A stretch of DNA of 64,000 bases from JBALVO01 sp036961445 (GCA_036961445.1 JBALVO010000006.1:10865-74864); one strand, 5' to 3'; shown: positions 32,859-42,293, numbered from the stretch's first letter. Program-made: numbers and translations. Notes: generated by a model not told the origin, from the letters alone.

Positions 32859-34598
32859 ATGAAAAGAACAGGGAATACTTGGATCAAGCTGCTGCCCATG
32901 GCAGCCGTGTTTGCTGGATTGACCGTGGCATCGGTTGCCGGCATTGCACAGGACAAAACTGACCACCCGGGAGTGACACCCGGAGAAATGGCTTACAAGG
33001 GCGCGCCTACAGCGGCGGGTGATTTAAAACGCGTCGTCACTCCTGGCGCCCCCGATATGACCCAGGCGGAATACGATATTGCCGCCAAACTTTATTTTGA
33101 GCGCTGCGCCGGTTGTCACGGCGTGCTGCGCAAAGGGGCGACGGGCAAGCCCCTGACCACTGATATCACCCAGGAGCGTGGTACCGAGTTCCTCAAGGTG
33201 CTGATCAACTACGGCAGCCCCGGTGGTATGCCCAACTGGGGTACTTCCGGTGACTTCAGCGAAGAGCAGATCGACATCATGGCGCGCTTCCTGCAGCACG
33301 AGCCGCCGCAGCCTCCCGAGTGGGGCATGAAGGAAATGATGGACAGCTGGAAGGTGCATGTAGCCGAGAAGGATCGCCCCAGCAAGCCGCAACACAATTA
33401 CAACATCGACAATATCTTCGCGGTAACCCTGCGTGACGCGGGCCAGATTGCCCTTATCGACGGGGACAGCAAGGACATCATCGCTGTTCTTGATACGGGC
33501 TACGCGGTACACATTTCCCGGCCTTCACACAGTGGCCGCTATGTTTACACCATAGGCCGCGATGCCAAGATAGACATGATAGATCTCTACATGAATCCGC
33601 CCAAGGTGATCGCCACGGTCAAGATAGGCCTGGAGGCACGCTCTGTTGAGACGTCCAAGTACAAGGGCTTTGAGGACAAAATCGCCATTGCCGGTGCCTA
33701 TTGGCCGCCACAGTATGTATTGATGGACGGCCCAACCCTTGAGCCGAAGAAAATCGTGTCTACCCGTGGTATGACCGTGGATACCCAGGAGTATCACCCC
33801 GAACCACGGGTTGCAGCTATTGTCGCCTCGCACGAGCATCCGGAGTTCATCGTCAACGTCAAGGAGACTGGCAAGATTCTGCTGGTGAACTATAGCAACC
33901 TGGATGCACTCAATGTGACTACGCTGGAGGCTGCCCGCTTCCTGCATGACGGCGGCTGGGATTCTACCAAACGCTACTTCCTGACGGCGGCGAACAAGTC
34001 CAACAAGATCGCTGTGGTGGATGCCAAGGAGCGGAAGATTGCAGCGCTGGTTGATGCTACCGAGATTCCTCATCCGGGTCGCGGCGCCAATATCAACGAT
34101 CCCAAGTATGGTCCTGTGTGGATAACCTCTGCTCTTGGTAACGAGAATATGACCTTTATTGGTACCGACCCCGAAGGGCATAAGAACAATGCCTGGAAAG
34201 TGGTGCGTACGCTGAAGGCCCAGGGCGGTGGTTCCCTGTTCGTGAAGAGCCATCCGAAGTCCAAGAACCTGTGGGTGGACAACACACTGAACCCGGATCC
34301 CAAGATCAGCCAGTCCATTGCAGTGTATGACGTCGACAACCTCGAGGCCGGCTACGAAGTACTGCCGATTGGCGAGTGGGCTGATTTGAGCGAAGGTCCT
34401 AAAAGGGTTGTACAGCCCGAGTACAACGCCGCGGGTGACGAAGTCTGGTTCTCTGTCTGGAGTGGCAAGGATCAGGAATCTGCCATCGTGGTAGTGGATG
34501 ACAAGACTCGCAAGCTGAAGAAAGTGATCAAGGACAAGCGCCTTGTTACACCTACCGGCAAATTCAATATCTACAACACCCGCAAGGATATTTACTAG
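32859..34598 (+). CDS. nirS: Cytochrome cd1 nitrite reductase (NO-forming)
   Basis: Reduces nitrite to NO in the periplasm. From ATG 32859 (GGAGG eight bases upstream) the product is 579 residues. It has a signal peptide ending near AGIAQ, then a cytochrome c domain with C83-AGC-H87 and a distal methionine region PGGMPNWG, then the eight-blade heme d1 propeller. YAVHISR holds the d1 iron ligand, and QEYHPEPR and VASHEHPEF the two active-site histidines known from Pseudomonas NirS. Nothing looks broken. No nirF, nirJ, nirE or nirDLGH genes for heme d1 are in the window, so they must lie elsewhere. Confidence 0.95.
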   Translation: MKRTGNTWIKLLPMAAVFAGLTVASVAGIAQDKTDHPGVTPGEMAYKGAPTAAGDLKRVVTPGAPDMTQAEYDIAAKLYFERCAGCHGVLRKGATGKPLTTDITQERGTEFLKVLINYGSPGGMPNWGTSGDFSEEQIDIMARFLQHEPPQPPEWGMKEMMDSWKVHVAEKDRPSKPQHNYNIDNIFAVTLRDAGQIALIDGDSKDIIAVLDTGYAVHISRPSHSGRYVYTIGRDAKIDMIDLYMNPPKVIATVKIGLEARSVETSKYKGFEDKIAIAGAYWPPQYVLMDGPTLEPKKIVSTRGMTVDTQEYHPEPRVAAIVASHEHPEFIVNVKETGKILLVNYSNLDALNVTTLEAARFLHDGGWDSTKRYFLTAANKSNKIAVVDAKERKIAALVDATEIPHPGRGANINDPKYGPVWITSALGNENMTFIGTDPEGHKNNAWKVVRTLKAQGGGSLFVKSHPKSKNLWVDNTLNPDPKISQSIAVYDVDNLEAGYEVLPIGEWADLSEGPKRVVQPEYNAAGDEVWFSVWSGKDQESAIVVVDDKTRKLKKVIKDKRLVTPTGKFNIYNTRKDIY

Positions 34599-34648
34599 TC
34601 TCTCAGCGGGATAAAACCGGGCCGGATTTTTCGGTCCGGGCAAATCAA

Positions 34649-34680
34649 AAAGGGGTCTTCCATGAAGGCCCCTTTTTTTT
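34649..34680 (+). terminator. Intrinsic terminator of nirS
   Basis: An AAGGGGTCTTC / GAAGGCCCCTT stem with a short loop is followed by a run of eight T, 50 bp after the nirS stop. Preceding A residues also allow reading from the other strand. Confidence 0.85.
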
Positions 34681-34752
34681 GCTTCTTTGTAGATCCCCGG
34701 GAAGACTGTTTTTCTATTCCCGGCGCAGGGCGAGTGTGTGTTGTTCAATTCC

Positions 34753-34898
34753 GGCACAGGGCGGGGGGTTACCTTGCTCCATGGCCGCGGCCCTCCGGGC
34801 TTCCCTCAGTTGGCTGGAGCTTTAAAGCGCTTCGCTATCTCCAGCCGCCCTCGGCGCTAGCCTTTATACTTCCGCAAGGCAACCCCCCGCCCTGTGCC
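34753..34898 (-). repeat. Structured repeat element, copy 1 (146 bp)
   Basis: The element is bounded by 24-bp inverted ends that differ at one position. Inside are nested stems (GGCTGGAG with CTCCAGCC, AGCG with CGCT, CCC with GGG). Read on the minus strand it aligns with copy 2 at 34981-35111 over the whole core. No coding frame explains it. It lies between nirS and a TonB receptor gene in a 600-bp stretch without genes. Confidence 0.75.
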
Positions 34899-34980
34899 TC
34901 TTTCAGTGCCAGGCCCTAAGCTACATGTTCATTGTCATGGACCTTCACTAATCTCTACACGCTCGATGTCAGGCAGTGGT

Positions 34981-35111
34981 CCGGGTGTGTCCTGGCGGAA
35001 GTATCAAGGACAGCGCCGAGGGCGTGGAGGGAGACAGCGAAGCGCTTTCAGGCTCCCGACCAACTGAGGGCACCCCGGAGGGGCGCGGACATGGAGCCAG
35101 GACACGGCCGG
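34981..35111 (+). repeat. Structured repeat element, copy 2 (131 bp)
   Basis: Inverted relative to copy 1. The core (GAAGTAT..AAGG, AGCGCCGAGGGCG, AGCGAAGCGCTTT, CCAACTGAGGG, CATGGAGC) is shared at roughly three bases in four or better. Its 16-bp inverted ends (CCGGGTGTGTCCTGGC and partner) differ from those of copy 1 yet still pair with each other, and the internal stem has changed on both sides (GGGAG with CTCCC). Confidence 0.75.
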
Positions 35112-35196
35112 ATCGCTGCCGGGCGGGGAAGAATAAGCGAGGTAACCCTCGTCCTGTGCCGGAAAAAGTTACCCGTAATGTACGATAAATCCGTCT

Positions 35197-37278
35197 TTAC
35201 AAGTTCAGAGTGAGCTTCATGGCGACGCTGCGTTCAGCGCCATACAGGTTCTCGGTTGAGGCGATGTAACTCTCGTTATTCAGGTTGAGCAGGTTCAGTG
35301 CCACCTGGTACTGTTGATCACTGCCGAAGTTTATACCCGTTGAAATATTGGCAGTGAACCAGCTGTCTTTGTCCTCCAGCACGCTGCGCACAGTGCCCGG
35401 TTCTTCCAGGTCGGAACTGGATTCGCCGCGCAGGTAAATATCTGTCCACAGAGCCGGAACGGCTGCCAGTGCGCCTTCCCAGCGCACGCCTACCCGACCA
35501 CTCAGAGACGGAATGCCCGAATCCCATGTAGAGAATTCCTCGAACTCATTGCGTCGTTTCATCCACGTGAGATTGGTGTAGGGTTGCAAGCCCCAGGGAC
35601 CGTTGAGGTAGGCCAGGTATAACTCTACACCGTGAGCTCGGGACTCACCGATGTTAAGGTAACGTCTGTCGCGTGACCCGGGGCAGTTATCTTCTTCCGC
35701 GCAGGCCTGGTGGTGAATATAGTCGTCGGACTCCGTATAAAACGCCGTAGCATCGAGCACCAGAGCATTTTTTTGCATGCGCATACCCATCTCGTAATTG
35801 ACGGACGTCTCCGGTTTCAGGTTTGGGTCGGGATTGACGAATCGCGACCCGGCATAGGCGCCCGTAGCCAGTTGCATCAGTGATGGGTAGACATAGCCTT
35901 CGGCCACATTAACCCGTAGCCGTACGTCATCGCTGTACTCCCAGACCATGCCCAGTGCGCCGATCAATTTATTGTCGTCGTCCAGGCTGCCGGGGGAAAG
36001 GCTTTCGCGGTCGCTGTATTTGAGGTCACCATCCACAAAGTACTGGCGCAAGCCGGCGGTCAGGGTCAGGCGGTCATTGATTTCCCACTGGTCCTGCACA
36101 AACCCTGCCCAGGTCTCAATGCTGGCTTTGTCCTGGATGATCTGGATGCCGCTGGGTGTTGGCGGTGCCCAGGCAAAGGTGTCCACGTGTCGGGTCTGGT
36201 CAACGTCATCGTTCAGATACTGTATTCCGGCCAGTAACTGGTGATTGCCCATTGGCTGGAAGTTCAGTTGCATCAGAGCGCCATCGGTAGTGAGATCGCT
36301 GTTGCTATTGATATTGCGTTCGTACCAGACCGTTTCGGTTCGGGTATAAAAGTGCCTGTCGCTGTCCTGGTGATAGGCATTGGCGACCAGGTCTTTTGCC
36401 CAGTTATTGTCAATCGTCCAGTAGTAGAACAGCCCGTGTTTCTTCCTGTCTCGTTTTGGTGTCTCAAGATAGAAGTCAGTCAGTGGAAACGTGCTTTTTA
36501 TTTCCTCTTCCACGAAGGTATGACTGCTGGATTGGTAGTCTTCGTAGGTGTATTCCAGGCGATGATCGCCAAAGTTCTTGCCGGTAAACAGGTACAGGCT
36601 TTCGTTATCGTAGGAGGTGTTCTCCATGGAACCTTCGGGTGTGGAGCGCTCATCGTGATCGCTTTCCGCCCAGGCCAGGCGGTACTCAAGCCCCTGCAGG
36701 TTGCCAAAGACGCTGGCGAAGCTGTTGTACCCCTCGGTGGCGCTGTCGTAGCCGCCGGAGACGGTGGCTTGTAGCGGTTCAGTGCCGCCCTTGCGGGTGA
36801 GGAAGTTCACCACACCACTCAGGGCACGGGATCCATACAGGACCGCACCGGAGCCACGTACCACCTCGATCCGCTGGACCATTTCAGGGTGCAGGGACAG
36901 GGGGGTGCCGATTTCATAATGGTCTGTCACTTCCTGGCTGTTGATCAGGATAGCGGTGCGGCGGGATTCCTCCCCGCGAATACGAACGCGGCTCTGGCCC
37001 GGCTGCCCGGAGTCGGTTACCTGGACGCCAGCCACATCCCGTAGCATCTCTGCCAGTGTCGGTGCGATGGCGCGGTCCAGTTCTTGCTGTGTAATCACGC
37101 TCAGTGTTGCCGGGCTGTCGAATACACGCTGTTGATTGCGGCTCGCTGTTACCACGAGTTCCTCAAGCGCATCGCCTGTGGGGGTGGTATCGGATGCAGC
37201 TGTTATTGCACTGTAACCCAGTAAGGTATACGCCACCCACGCCACGACAGGCTGGGTATAGCTAAAATTTCTCACCAA
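35197..37278 (-). CDS. TonB-dependent outer-membrane receptor
   Basis: 693 residues: signal peptide, a TonB-box-like EELVVTASR at about 43, a plug domain (AEMLRDVAGVQVTDSGQPGQSRVRIRG type), then a 22-strand barrel with repeated aromatic-girdle strands and a terminal strand ending MKLTLNL. The plug is of the CirA/FepA/BtuB style, so a siderophore, heme or cobalamin-like ligand is possible; sequence does not decide. Its start lies about 90 bp from the end of dnaE2, reading the same way. Nothing directly ties it to the nir genes on its other side, although heme or iron supply would fit. Confidence 0.85.
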   Translation of the reverse strand: MVRNFSYTQPVVAWVAYTLLGYSAITAASDTTPTGDALEELVVTASRNQQRVFDSPATLSVITQQELDRAIAPTLAEMLRDVAGVQVTDSGQPGQSRVRIRGEESRRTAILINSQEVTDHYEIGTPLSLHPEMVQRIEVVRGSGAVLYGSRALSGVVNFLTRKGGTEPLQATVSGGYDSATEGYNSFASVFGNLQGLEYRLAWAESDHDERSTPEGSMENTSYDNESLYLFTGKNFGDHRLEYTYEDYQSSSHTFVEEEIKSTFPLTDFYLETPKRDRKKHGLFYYWTIDNNWAKDLVANAYHQDSDRHFYTRTETVWYERNINSNSDLTTDGALMQLNFQPMGNHQLLAGIQYLNDDVDQTRHVDTFAWAPPTPSGIQIIQDKASIETWAGFVQDQWEINDRLTLTAGLRQYFVDGDLKYSDRESLSPGSLDDDNKLIGALGMVWEYSDDVRLRVNVAEGYVYPSLMQLATGAYAGSRFVNPDPNLKPETSVNYEMGMRMQKNALVLDATAFYTESDDYIHHQACAEEDNCPGSRDRRYLNIGESRAHGVELYLAYLNGPWGLQPYTNLTWMKRRNEFEEFSTWDSGIPSLSGRVGVRWEGALAAVPALWTDIYLRGESSSDLEEPGTVRSVLEDKDSWFTANISTGINFGSDQQYQVALNLLNLNNESYIASTENLYGAERSVAMKLTLNL

Positions 37279-37368
37279 TAGGTCTCCTTATTTCGAGCGA
37301 TTGTATCTGACTGCCAGTGGGCTGCCTTGATCTGGCGCATTAAATGCATAAGGAAGCTAATAGGAGAG

Positions 37369-40300
37369 TTAATGAAAATTCCGCGATTTCACCTGTAGGG
37401 CCTGCAGCTCATGGGTGTAGTCATACAGGGCCCCGGCGATGATGTGGGTGACATTGTCCTTGGTTTCCAGGGTGCCTTTTACCAGTAGTAACTGCGCCGT
37501 CATCAGGGGCTGGCGAAATTGCTGCTGGGTGCGTTGCCATATCACGATATTGCTGTTACCGGTTTCATCCTCCAGGGTGAGGAACAACACACCTGAGGCA
37601 CTGCCGGGGCGCTGGCGGCAGGTGACCAGCCCGGCAATACGCACAAAGCGGTTGTTGCCAATATCGGCCAGATCGGTGTGGCGCTTGCAACGATTGAAGG
37701 GGTAGCGGTCACGTAGCAGGCTCATGGGATGAGCCCGCAGGGTCAGTCCGGTAGCGCGGTAATCTGCCAGTACTTCCTCTGCAATTGCCGGCGGCGGCAG
37801 TTGCACCGTGTCATCAAAGTAGCTGGATGGTTGGCGTTGTTCATCCTGCAGCAAGGGTTTGGGCTGTTCCAGCGCCATTATCTGCCACTGTGACTGGTGA
37901 CGGTGACCACTCAGGGATGTCAGGGCGTCGGCATCTGCCAGGGCTTCCATGTCGCGCCGCTGCAGGGCGGCGCGCTGGCGCAGGTCACTGATCTGTCGAA
38001 AGGGTGCCTGTTGCCTGGCTTCTATGACGCGCTGCGCCCCATCCCGGCTCAAGCCTTTCACCAGGCGCAGGCCCAGGCGCATGGGTGGTTGGCTGTGCTG
38101 TACGCAGCGGCCGTCCAGTAACTGATGATCCCAGTCACTCTGGTTGACGTCTATAGGCAGTACGGTGGCGCCCTGGCGGCGGGCGTCCTGCAGTAATTGC
38201 GACGGGCTGTAAAACCCCATCGGTTGGCTGTTGAGCAGGCCAGTGAAAAATGCAGCCGGGTGATGGCGTTTGAGCCAGGCAGAGACATACGCCAGCAGCG
38301 CGAAGCTGGCGGAATGGGATTCGGGAAAGCCATAACCACCAAAGCCCTTGATCTGCTCGAACAGGCGCCGCGCAAAATCCTCGTCGTAGCCGCGTTCGAT
38401 CATGCCCTGGGTGAGCTTTTTTTCGAAACTGAGTAATTTACTGTTCTTGCCCCAGTTGGTGATGGCGCGGCGCAACTGGTCTGCCTCGCCACCGCTAAAG
38501 CCGGCTGCAACCATGGCCAGTCGAATAACCTGTTCCTGAAAAATAGGCACTCCCAGAGTGCGCTCCAGCACTGACTTAATGTCATCACTGGGATAACTGA
38601 CTTCTTCGCGTCCCTGTCTGCGGCGCAAATAGGGGTGCACCATGTCGCCCTGGATGGGGCCGGGGCGCACAATGGCAATCTGGATCACCAGGTCATAGAA
38701 ACGCTCGGGCCTGAGTCGCGGCAGCATGGACATCTGGGCCCGTGACTCGATCTGAAATACCCCAATGGTGTCGGCGGCCTGCAGCATCTGGTAGGTCGCG
38801 CGATCCTCTTTGGGTATGTCGCTGATAGTTTTGATAGCAGGGCAGTAGCGATGCACCATCTGCAGGCTCTTGCGAATGGCGGACAGCATGCCCAGCGCCA
38901 GGATATCTACTTTTAACAGTCCCAGGGATTCAATATCCTCCTTGTCCCACTGGATGATGGTACGTTCGGCCATGCTGGCATTTTCAACCGGCACCAGCGT
39001 AGAGATGGGGCTGCGCGTGATGACAAAGCCCCCCACATGCTGCGACAGATGGCGAGGGCAGCCGAGAATTTCCTGTACCAGGCGATAAAACAATTCCGCT
39101 TGCTGGTTGTGCCCTGCGACCCCCTGTTCCTCGAAGCGCTTTGCCAGGTCCTGGCTGCGGTCCCACCAGGCCAGGGACTTGGCCAGGTCATCGACAAATA
39201 CCGGATCCAGCCCCAGGGCCTTACCCACATCGCGGACCGCACTGCGCGAGCGATAGGTGATGACGGTGGCCGCCAGGGCGGCGCGCCTACGACTGTACTT
39301 ACGATAAATGTACTGAATGACTTCTTCGCGGCGCTCGTGTTCGAAGTCCACATCAATATCTGGTGGCTCGTCCCGTTCTTTGGAAATAAACCGTTCGAAT
39401 AATAACGAGATCTGCTCTGGCGACACCTCAGTGATAAACAGGCAGTAGCACACCACCGAGTTAGCCGCCGAGCCGCGGCCCTGGCACAGGATGTCGCGCT
39501 CCCGGGCGAAGCGCACGATGTCATATACGGTGAGGAAGTAGTACTCGTAATTGAGCTCTTCGATGAGCACCAGTTCCCGCTCTATACGCTGCTGAATTTC
39601 TACCGGCACACCCTGCGGCCAGCGCACCGCGCAGCCGCGCGTTACCAGGTCGCGCAGGTAGGCGGTGGCGGTATACCCTTCGGGTACTACCTCCTGTGGA
39701 TATTCATAGCGCAGTTCATCCAGGCTGAAATTGCAGATGTTGGCAATGTGCAGTGTTTCTTGCAGCAGGGCGGGTGGGTAGCGCTGTAGCAGTTTATCCA
39801 GCGAACGCAGGTGTTGCTGACTGTTGGCCAGGCGCCTGCGCCCCAGCTGGTCAATACTGGTGTTGTGCCTCAGGGCGGTAAACACATCATGCAGTGGCTT
39901 GCGAGTGGCGCAATGCATTTGCACATTACCGCAGGCCACCATGGGAATGTCCGTGTCACTGGCTAGTTGGTGCAGGGCCTGGTAACGCGTCATTTCGTTG
40001 TTGCCCAGCAGGTGACTAACCCCCAGCCATACCCGCTCCTTGCACAGGCGCTTCAATTGCAGGCCGTAGGCGCGGTTGATCTCGTTGTTATCATCGGGTA
40101 GCCACAGCAGCAGGCAGCGTTTGAGGTGAAAAATAACGTCTCGCAGGCTGGCTCTGTACTCTCCTTTGGGGCTGCGTCGCCGCGCCATGCTGATCAGGCC
40201 GGAAAGCTCGCTGTAGGCGGCCCGCGTTGGTGCCAGCGCCAGGAGTTTGATGCCCTCTTCAAGCGTGAACTCACTACCAATAATTAATTGGATGCCTAGT

Positions 40301-40467
40301 TCTTGTGCTGCTACATGAGCTTTTACCACGCCGGCCAGGGAGCACTCATCGGTTATAGCCAGGGCGGTATAGCCCAGTTCGGCAGCGCGCATCACCAGCT
40401 CACGCGGGTGTGAAGCCCCCCGCAGGAAGCTGAAATTACTCAGGCAATGAAGTTCGGCGTAGGGCAT
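37369..40467 (-). CDS. dnaE2: Error-prone DNA polymerase DnaE2 (ImuC)
   Basis: A 1032-residue C-family polymerase: PHP domain at the N-terminus (ELHCLSNFSFLRGASHP), the catalytic aspartates in PDIDVDFEHERR, palm/fingers sequence, and a C-terminal OB domain. Length and the SNFSFL start mark it as DnaE2 rather than the replicative DnaE. Together with ImuA and ImuB it performs translesion synthesis and damage-induced mutagenesis. A perfect LexA box lies 49 bp upstream. In most genomes it follows imuA-imuB in one operon; here those genes are several kilobases away. Confidence 0.93.
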   Translation of the reverse strand: MPYAELHCLSNFSFLRGASHPRELVMRAAELGYTALAITDECSLAGVVKAHVAAQELGIQLIIGSEFTLEEGIKLLALAPTRAAYSELSGLISMARRRSPKGEYRASLRDVIFHLKRCLLLWLPDDNNEINRAYGLQLKRLCKERVWLGVSHLLGNNEMTRYQALHQLASDTDIPMVACGNVQMHCATRKPLHDVFTALRHNTSIDQLGRRRLANSQQHLRSLDKLLQRYPPALLQETLHIANICNFSLDELRYEYPQEVVPEGYTATAYLRDLVTRGCAVRWPQGVPVEIQQRIERELVLIEELNYEYYFLTVYDIVRFARERDILCQGRGSAANSVVCYCLFITEVSPEQISLLFERFISKERDEPPDIDVDFEHERREEVIQYIYRKYSRRRAALAATVITYRSRSAVRDVGKALGLDPVFVDDLAKSLAWWDRSQDLAKRFEEQGVAGHNQQAELFYRLVQEILGCPRHLSQHVGGFVITRSPISTLVPVENASMAERTIIQWDKEDIESLGLLKVDILALGMLSAIRKSLQMVHRYCPAIKTISDIPKEDRATYQMLQAADTIGVFQIESRAQMSMLPRLRPERFYDLVIQIAIVRPGPIQGDMVHPYLRRRQGREEVSYPSDDIKSVLERTLGVPIFQEQVIRLAMVAAGFSGGEADQLRRAITNWGKNSKLLSFEKKLTQGMIERGYDEDFARRLFEQIKGFGGYGFPESHSASFALLAYVSAWLKRHHPAAFFTGLLNSQPMGFYSPSQLLQDARRQGATVLPIDVNQSDWDHQLLDGRCVQHSQPPMRLGLRLVKGLSRDGAQRVIEARQQAPFRQISDLRQRAALQRRDMEALADADALTSLSGHRHQSQWQIMALEQPKPLLQDEQRQPSSYFDDTVQLPPPAIAEEVLADYRATGLTLRAHPMSLLRDRYPFNRCKRHTDLADIGNNRFVRIAGLVTCRQRPGSASGVLFLTLEDETGNSNIVIWQRTQQQFRQPLMTAQLLLVKGTLETKDNVTHIIAGALYDYTHELQALQVKSRNFH

Positions 40468-40515
40468 GACGACTTAACAGGGCTGTATTTCGTGGATGAG
40501 AGGGTTTTTCTAATG

Positions 40516-40531
40516 CTGTATATATATACAG
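40516..40531. promoter_or_regulatory. LexA (SOS) box upstream of dnaE2
   Basis: CTGTATATATATACAG is an exact CTGT-N8-ACAG palindrome with an alternating TA centre, the gammaproteobacterial LexA site. It is 49 bp before the dnaE2 start. Confidence 0.9.
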
Positions 40532-40657
40532 TATAGAGCATTGTGCGAATCACGCGAATTTTTTCACCGGAAGGCATTAATTGAGGGTATTGCGGGGCTA
40601 TACTCAGGTCCGATGTTGAGCAAAACAGGTGTTGAGGAATAGGGGTGTTGGTTGGCG

Positions 40658-40975
40658 ATGAATAATATATATGCGACGCTACCGGACGCTTTCCACGGCG
40701 AGGTATTTGATTCGTTGCTCGAGTCCCGTAATGTAACAATACAGCGCATCGTATCCAGGGGGCATGCCTCACCGGAATCGGGCTGGTATGACCAGGTGAA
40801 GAATGAGTGGGTAATGGTATTGCGGGGGAGCGCCAGTATTGCATATCCAGATAAGGTCTCTGTGACTCTGCGCGAAGGGGATTACATCAATATAGAAGCA
40901 CACGAAAAGCACCGGGTTGAGTGGACTGACCCTGAGGTGCAAACCGTATGGCTGGCAGTGCATTATGAAAGCTAG
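40658..40975 (+). CDS. Small cupin-domain protein
   Basis: 105 residues from ATG 40658. A single cupin barrel is suggested by EWVMVLRGSASIAYPD (motif 1 area) and REGDYINIEAHEKHRVEW (motif 2 with a histidine). Metal ligands are fewer than in enzymes such as dioxygenases, so a binding role is possible. The next cupin gene starts inside its last codons (11-bp overlap). The pair stands divergent to dnaE2; the SOS box is 127 bp upstream, and LexA control of the cupins is uncertain. Confidence 0.75.
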   Translation: MNNIYATLPDAFHGEVFDSLLESRNVTIQRIVSRGHASPESGWYDQVKNEWVMVLRGSASIAYPDKVSVTLREGDYINIEAHEKHRVEWTDPEVQTVWLAVHYES

Positions 40976-41333
40976 CGTCAAGCCGTTTGCTATAGAGCAA
41001 GAGTACTACTTCGCAGAGGGGTGCTTTATCACGGAACTGTCCAATTCAGCAGAGGACCCGGGGGTGTCCATTGCCCGGGCGCGGCTTGAACCTGGCAAGA
41101 CCACCCGGTGGCATCGTCTACACGGCATTGCCGAGCGCTATGTCATTGTAGAGGGGGAGGGCGTGGTACAAGTGGGCAGTTTGCCCGCAAAGGCGGTGGC
41201 GACCGGAGATGTTGTTATTATCCCGGCTCAGGAAAGGCAGCGCATTAGTAATACTGGCTCGGGTGACCTTGTTTTCCTGGCGATCTGCACACCGCGTTTT
41301 AGTGCTGAAGCCTACGAAGATCTGGATGGTTAG
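40965..41333 (+). CDS. Cupin-domain protein
   Basis: 122 residues from ATG 40965, the first codon after the change from non-family sequence. The cupin_2 pattern is clear: ARLEPGKTTRWHRLHGIAERYVIVEGEG with two histidines and a glutamate region, and GDVVIIPAQERQRISNTG for the second motif. The fold is often a metal-binding sensor or isomerase; the reaction is unknown. It overlaps the upstream cupin by 11 bp, so both are made together. Confidence 0.8.
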   Translation: MKASVKPFAIEQEYYFAEGCFITELSNSAEDPGVSIARARLEPGKTTRWHRLHGIAERYVIVEGEGVVQVGSLPAKAVATGDVVIIPAQERQRISNTGSGDLVFLAICTPRFSAEAYEDLDG

Positions 41334-41418
41334 GGGGCCATCCGCTGCCTCTATCACAAGAGGCAGGGATGGGTGGCTTGAGGTATGAAGGACACGAGAC
41401 AAAACACTGGAGGTGAGC

Positions 41419-41958
41419 ATGGCTGAGCAGTTTGCAACACTTAACGATAAACACATTGAGTTTATACGGCAGCAGCATCTGTATTTTATAGGAACTGCGG
41501 GCGCAGAAGGTTTTGTAAATGTCTCTCCCAAAGGGATGGACAGTTTCAGAATTATTGATAGTTCAAAGGTGGCCTGGCTAAATTTGACCGGCAGCGGCAA
41601 TGAGACAGCGGCGCATGTTATGGAAAATGGTCGCATGACCGTGATGTTCTGTTCCTTCGATAAGCAACCCCTCATTATGAGATTGTACGGACAGGCGACA
41701 ACGATTCATCATCGGGATGAGAGCTGGCGGGCGCTGGCTGCATTGTTTCCCGAATACACCGGTGCACGGCAAATCTTTGAGCTGCACCTGGATATGGTAC
41801 AGACCTCATGTGGCTATGCGGTGCCGTATTATGAGTTGCAGGGTGAGCGGCCTACGCTTACCAAGTGGACGGATAGTTATGGGCAGGCAGATATTGAGAA
41901 ATACTGGCAGCAAAAAAACACCAAGAGCCTGAACGATAAAGACACTGGCATTTTTTAA
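41419..41958 (+). CDS. Pyridoxamine 5'-phosphate oxidase-like flavoprotein
   Basis: 179 residues starting at ATG 41419, five bases after GGAGG. The split-barrel FMN-binding pattern of the PPOX class is present: HLYFIGTAGAEGFVNVSPKGMDSFRI, WLNLTGSGNETAAHVMENGRMTVMFCSFD, and a C-terminal SCGYAVPYYEL. Members reduce or bind varied ligands (F420, FMN, heme); the true substrate is unknown. It follows the cupin pair by 85 bp and precedes the DUF2164 gene by 8 bp, in one direction. Confidence 0.8.
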   Translation: MAEQFATLNDKHIEFIRQQHLYFIGTAGAEGFVNVSPKGMDSFRIIDSSKVAWLNLTGSGNETAAHVMENGRMTVMFCSFDKQPLIMRLYGQATTIHHRDESWRALAALFPEYTGARQIFELHLDMVQTSCGYAVPYYELQGERPTLTKWTDSYGQADIEKYWQQKNTKSLNDKDTGIF

Positions 41959-41966
41959 GGCGCATT

Positions 41967-42221
41967 ATGTCCGCAATTGAATTTAATAAAGAAGAGAAAG
42001 ACATTATCTGTCACAAGATCCAGCTCTACATTCGCGAAGAGCTGGATCAGGATATTGGCGCATTCGAGGCCGGGTTCCTGCTGGATTTTTTTGCCGAGGA
42101 AATTGGCTCGTACTTTTATAATCGGGGTTTGTACGATGCGCAGGCAATTTTACAAAGCAGGTTGGAAAATATTGGCGAGGCGATTTATGACATTGAAAAG
42201 CCTACGCAATTCTCCCGCTAG
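41967..42221 (+). CDS. DUF2164 family protein
   Basis: 84 residues, soluble, with FNKEEKDIICHKIQLYIREELDQDIGAFEAGFLLDFFAEEIGSYFYNRGLYDAQ, the pattern of DUF2164, a family without known role. It begins eight bases after the flavoprotein gene and is convergent with imuB, whose true stop is at 42294. Confidence 0.75.
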   Translation: MSAIEFNKEEKDIICHKIQLYIREELDQDIGAFEAGFLLDFFAEEIGSYFYNRGLYDAQAILQSRLENIGEAIYDIEKPTQFSR

Positions 42222-42293
42222 GAAAGTGGGTAATTCCGGGTGCAGCACGATAGGTTGTTAGGCCTGCCATGACCCTGCGGCGGTTGTTCACAT

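Noticed and set aside
33525..34757. Open frame of 410 codons on the minus strand opposite nirS
   Set aside because: It is an antisense shadow of a certain nirS gene in GC-rich sequence; the translation has no domain pattern.
37327..37343. TTGAT-N7-ATTAA upstream of the TonB receptor as an FNR/DNR box
   Set aside because: The spacing is seven instead of four bases, so it does not fit the dimer site.
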